From contig NZ_MSKS01000025.1 of assembly GCF_001937445.1 (NCBI RefSeq), forward strand, positions 95,349 through 139,695: 44,347 nucleotides of DNA, given 5' to 3'. The stretch is from Actinomyces oris. Its GTDB lineage: Bacteria > Actinomycetota > Actinomycetes > Actinomycetales > Actinomycetaceae. Of this stretch, positions 43,018 through 44,347 are shown piece after piece (the stretch's first letter is position 1; every line of letters begins with the position of its first letter). The notes under the pieces are model-generated. The model saw only the letters and a program-made list of their open reading frames with translations. It made no database searches and was not told the origin of the DNA. The position numbers and the translations under genes were made by a program.

Positions 43018-43989
43018 TCACAGGTAGTGGGCGCGCAGCTCCTCAGGGCTCGTCGGGGACAGGTCGGCGAGCGTCACGTCGAAGACGGTGCGCGCACCGG
43101 TCTCGCCGCGGGCGGCCAGCCTGGCCACCGCGCGCGCCGTGGCGGCCAGGACCGAGCCGGTGAACTCCGGGTTGGAGTCGAGCTGGAGCTCGAAGCTCAC
43201 GGTCTCGGCCACGCCCTCGGAGGTGTGCCCGCGGCGGATGACGGAGCCGCCGTGCGGGATCCCGGCGTGCTCGGCGGCCAGCTCCTCGGCGGTGATGAAG
43301 GTGACGGTGGTGTCGTAGTCGGCGAAGTAGTTGGGCATCTCCACGATCTCCCGCTCGATGCGGGCCAGGTCGGCGCCCTCCTCGGCCACCACGTAGCAGT
43401 CGCGCGTGTGCATGGAGCGGGTGGTCAGCTCGACGTCGTCACCGGACTTGACCGCGGCGACGGTGGCCTCCACCGGGCGGGTGTACTGCTTGGCGTCCAC
43501 GACGCCGTCGATGCGGCGCAGGGCATCGGAGTGCCCCTGGGAGACGCCGGGCCCCCAGAAGGTGGTGGTGACGCCGTCGGGCAGGACGGCCTCACCCAGG
43601 ACCCGCAGCATGGAGAACAGGCCCGGGTCCCAGCCGGCGGAGATGAGGGCGACGTGGCCGGAGGCCTTGGCGGCGGCGTCGACGGCGGCGAAGTGCTCAG
43701 GAATGCGGGCGTGGGTGTCGAAGGAGTCGACCGTGTTGAACACGGCGGCGGCGGCCGGGGTCTGCTCGATCAGGTCGGTGGCCGAGCCCCCGCAGTTCAG
43801 GCAGACATCGACCTTGTCGGCCCAGGCGGCCATGTCGTCGACGTGGGCGACGGGAGCCCCCTGGGTGGTGACGCTGTCCGGGTCGCGTCGGGTGAAGACG
43901 ACGGCGACCTCCATGTCCGCGTTCTTGGTGATGGCCTGCTCGACGCCGCGGCCGAGGTTGCCGTATCCGTTGATCGCTACCCTGATCAT
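43018..43989 (-). CDS. ddh: meso-Diaminopimelate D-dehydrogenase
   Basis: A 323-residue NADPH-dependent enzyme of the one-step lysine/diaminopimelate route, interconverting tetrahydrodipicolinate and meso-diaminopimelate. The N-terminal Rossmann motif is RVAINGYGNLGRGVEQAI. Conserved substrate-site segments are CGGSATDLIEQTP, NTVDSFDTHARIPEHFAAVD, SAGWDPGLFSMLRVL, TFWGPGVSQGHSDALRRIDGV and AKQYTRP. The length matches the family. The ATG at 43989 follows an AGGAGG-type site. It is monocistronic, convergent with the glycosyltransferase and next to the right-end repeat. Confidence 0.95.
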   Translation of the reverse strand: MIRVAINGYGNLGRGVEQAITKNADMEVAVVFTRRDPDSVTTQGAPVAHVDDMAAWADKVDVCLNCGGSATDLIEQTPAAAAVFNTVDSFDTHARIPEHFAAVDAAAKASGHVALISAGWDPGLFSMLRVLGEAVLPDGVTTTFWGPGVSQGHSDALRRIDGVVDAKQYTRPVEATVAAVKSGDDVELTTRSMHTRDCYVVAEEGADLARIEREIVEMPNYFADYDTTVTFITAEELAAEHAGIPHGGSVIRRGHTSEGVAETVSFELQLDSNPEFTGSVLAATARAVARLAARGETGARTVFDVTLADLSPTSPEELRAHYL

Positions 43990-44125
43990 GGTTCCTCCTG
44001 GTGGGTTCTCACTACAGGACGATCCTAGGGACGCACCATGTTGCCTGCGTGTGACATGTCGGGGAGTGACCGCCGGGCGACGGGGCTACACGTGCCTGCC
44101 GGGGTCAGGCGGTAGGTGCTCACGA

Positions 44126-44347
44126 CTGTGTTGTCTCATGTCTTCTGGGAGTTTCGGATGTCTTGGCATCTCAAGACACCGGTGGGGTGGGTCTGGAGGA
44201 GGGGAGAGCTGCTGCTTGGGCCTGTCGGAGGGGGCCGGCCCGGTGACTGTGGTGGCTGCCGGCGTCGTCTGGATGCACTGCACGAGGGCGGGGTGCTCCT
44301 GGAGGAGGGTTGGGGGTACTTCGGGTGGGTGGGGCCTTCGTGCAGTA
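44126..44347 (-). repeat. Right-end copy of the dispersed repeat
   Basis: The reverse complement of this stretch matches 13-233, including the hairpin TGTCTTG-agatgc-CAAGACA and the GTGCAGT-type outer end, where the window stops. Between the ddh start and this copy (43990-44125) I see only the ddh upstream region. Confidence 0.85.

Overview
The window looks like chromosomal DNA from a high-GC Gram-positive actinobacterium, most probably an oral Actinomyces-type species. Supporting features are the strong GC bias with many GTG starts, the enolase / septum-formation (DivIC-like) / DUF501 / Ppx-GppA gene order, a large Mfd, and many paralogous cell-envelope glycan genes. The genus is an inference from gene content; no rRNA is present. 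Both ends of the window fall in the same ~221-bp sequence in inverted orientation (13-233 and 44126-44347). This suggests that the sequence is a whole assembly contig that stops in a dispersed repeat.

Layout. 1-2335: end repeat, FKBP peptidyl-prolyl isomerase and a Bax-inhibitor-1-like membrane protein, both on the minus strand. 2336-6788: a plus-strand operon of ABC ATPase, ABC-2 permease, sensor histidine kinase and LuxR-type response regulator. 6800-8110: peptidyl-tRNA hydrolase and ribosomal protein L25/Ctc (minus). 8477-10838: an accessory stretch, AT-rich between about 9100 and 10200, with two paralogous lipoproteins (the second frameshifted in a run of six G), an orphan reading-frame remnant and a small hypothetical protein. 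10923-12865: TetR regulator divergent from an alpha/beta hydrolase. 13002-17689: minus-strand housekeeping block aroD, ppx/gppA, DUF501, DivIC-like gene and eno. 17909-22003: a Gln-rich lipoprotein, then an FtsX-like permease with a frameshifted ABC ATPase. 22038-27180: mfd preceded by an O-antigen ligase/polymerase-like membrane protein. 27682-31974: a Wzz-like protein with a very long disordered tail, convergent with a secreted beta-propeller protein. 32395-34781: prs, a short GlmU-like uridyltransferase and tRNA-Gln. 34980-42945: acyltransferase, TetR regulator, a second Wzz-like/Wzy-like pair and three family 2 glycosyltransferases. 43018-43989: meso-diaminopimelate dehydrogenase.

How the genes fit together. 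The right half is dominated by surface-glycan assembly: nucleotide-sugar supply (GlmU-like, with Prs for PRPP), glycosyltransferases, two chain-length-regulator-like proteins, two polymerase/ligase-like membrane proteins and an acyltransferase, interleaved with housekeeping genes. The left half pairs an ABC exporter with a two-component system, which suggests envelope-stress or drug sensing. Short repeats recur in intergenic DNA: a core element with GTACTGCAC/GTGCAGTAC ends (three copies), and elements carrying TACGAACGC at an exact 20-nt period. No rRNA, CRISPR array, transposase or integrase was seen.
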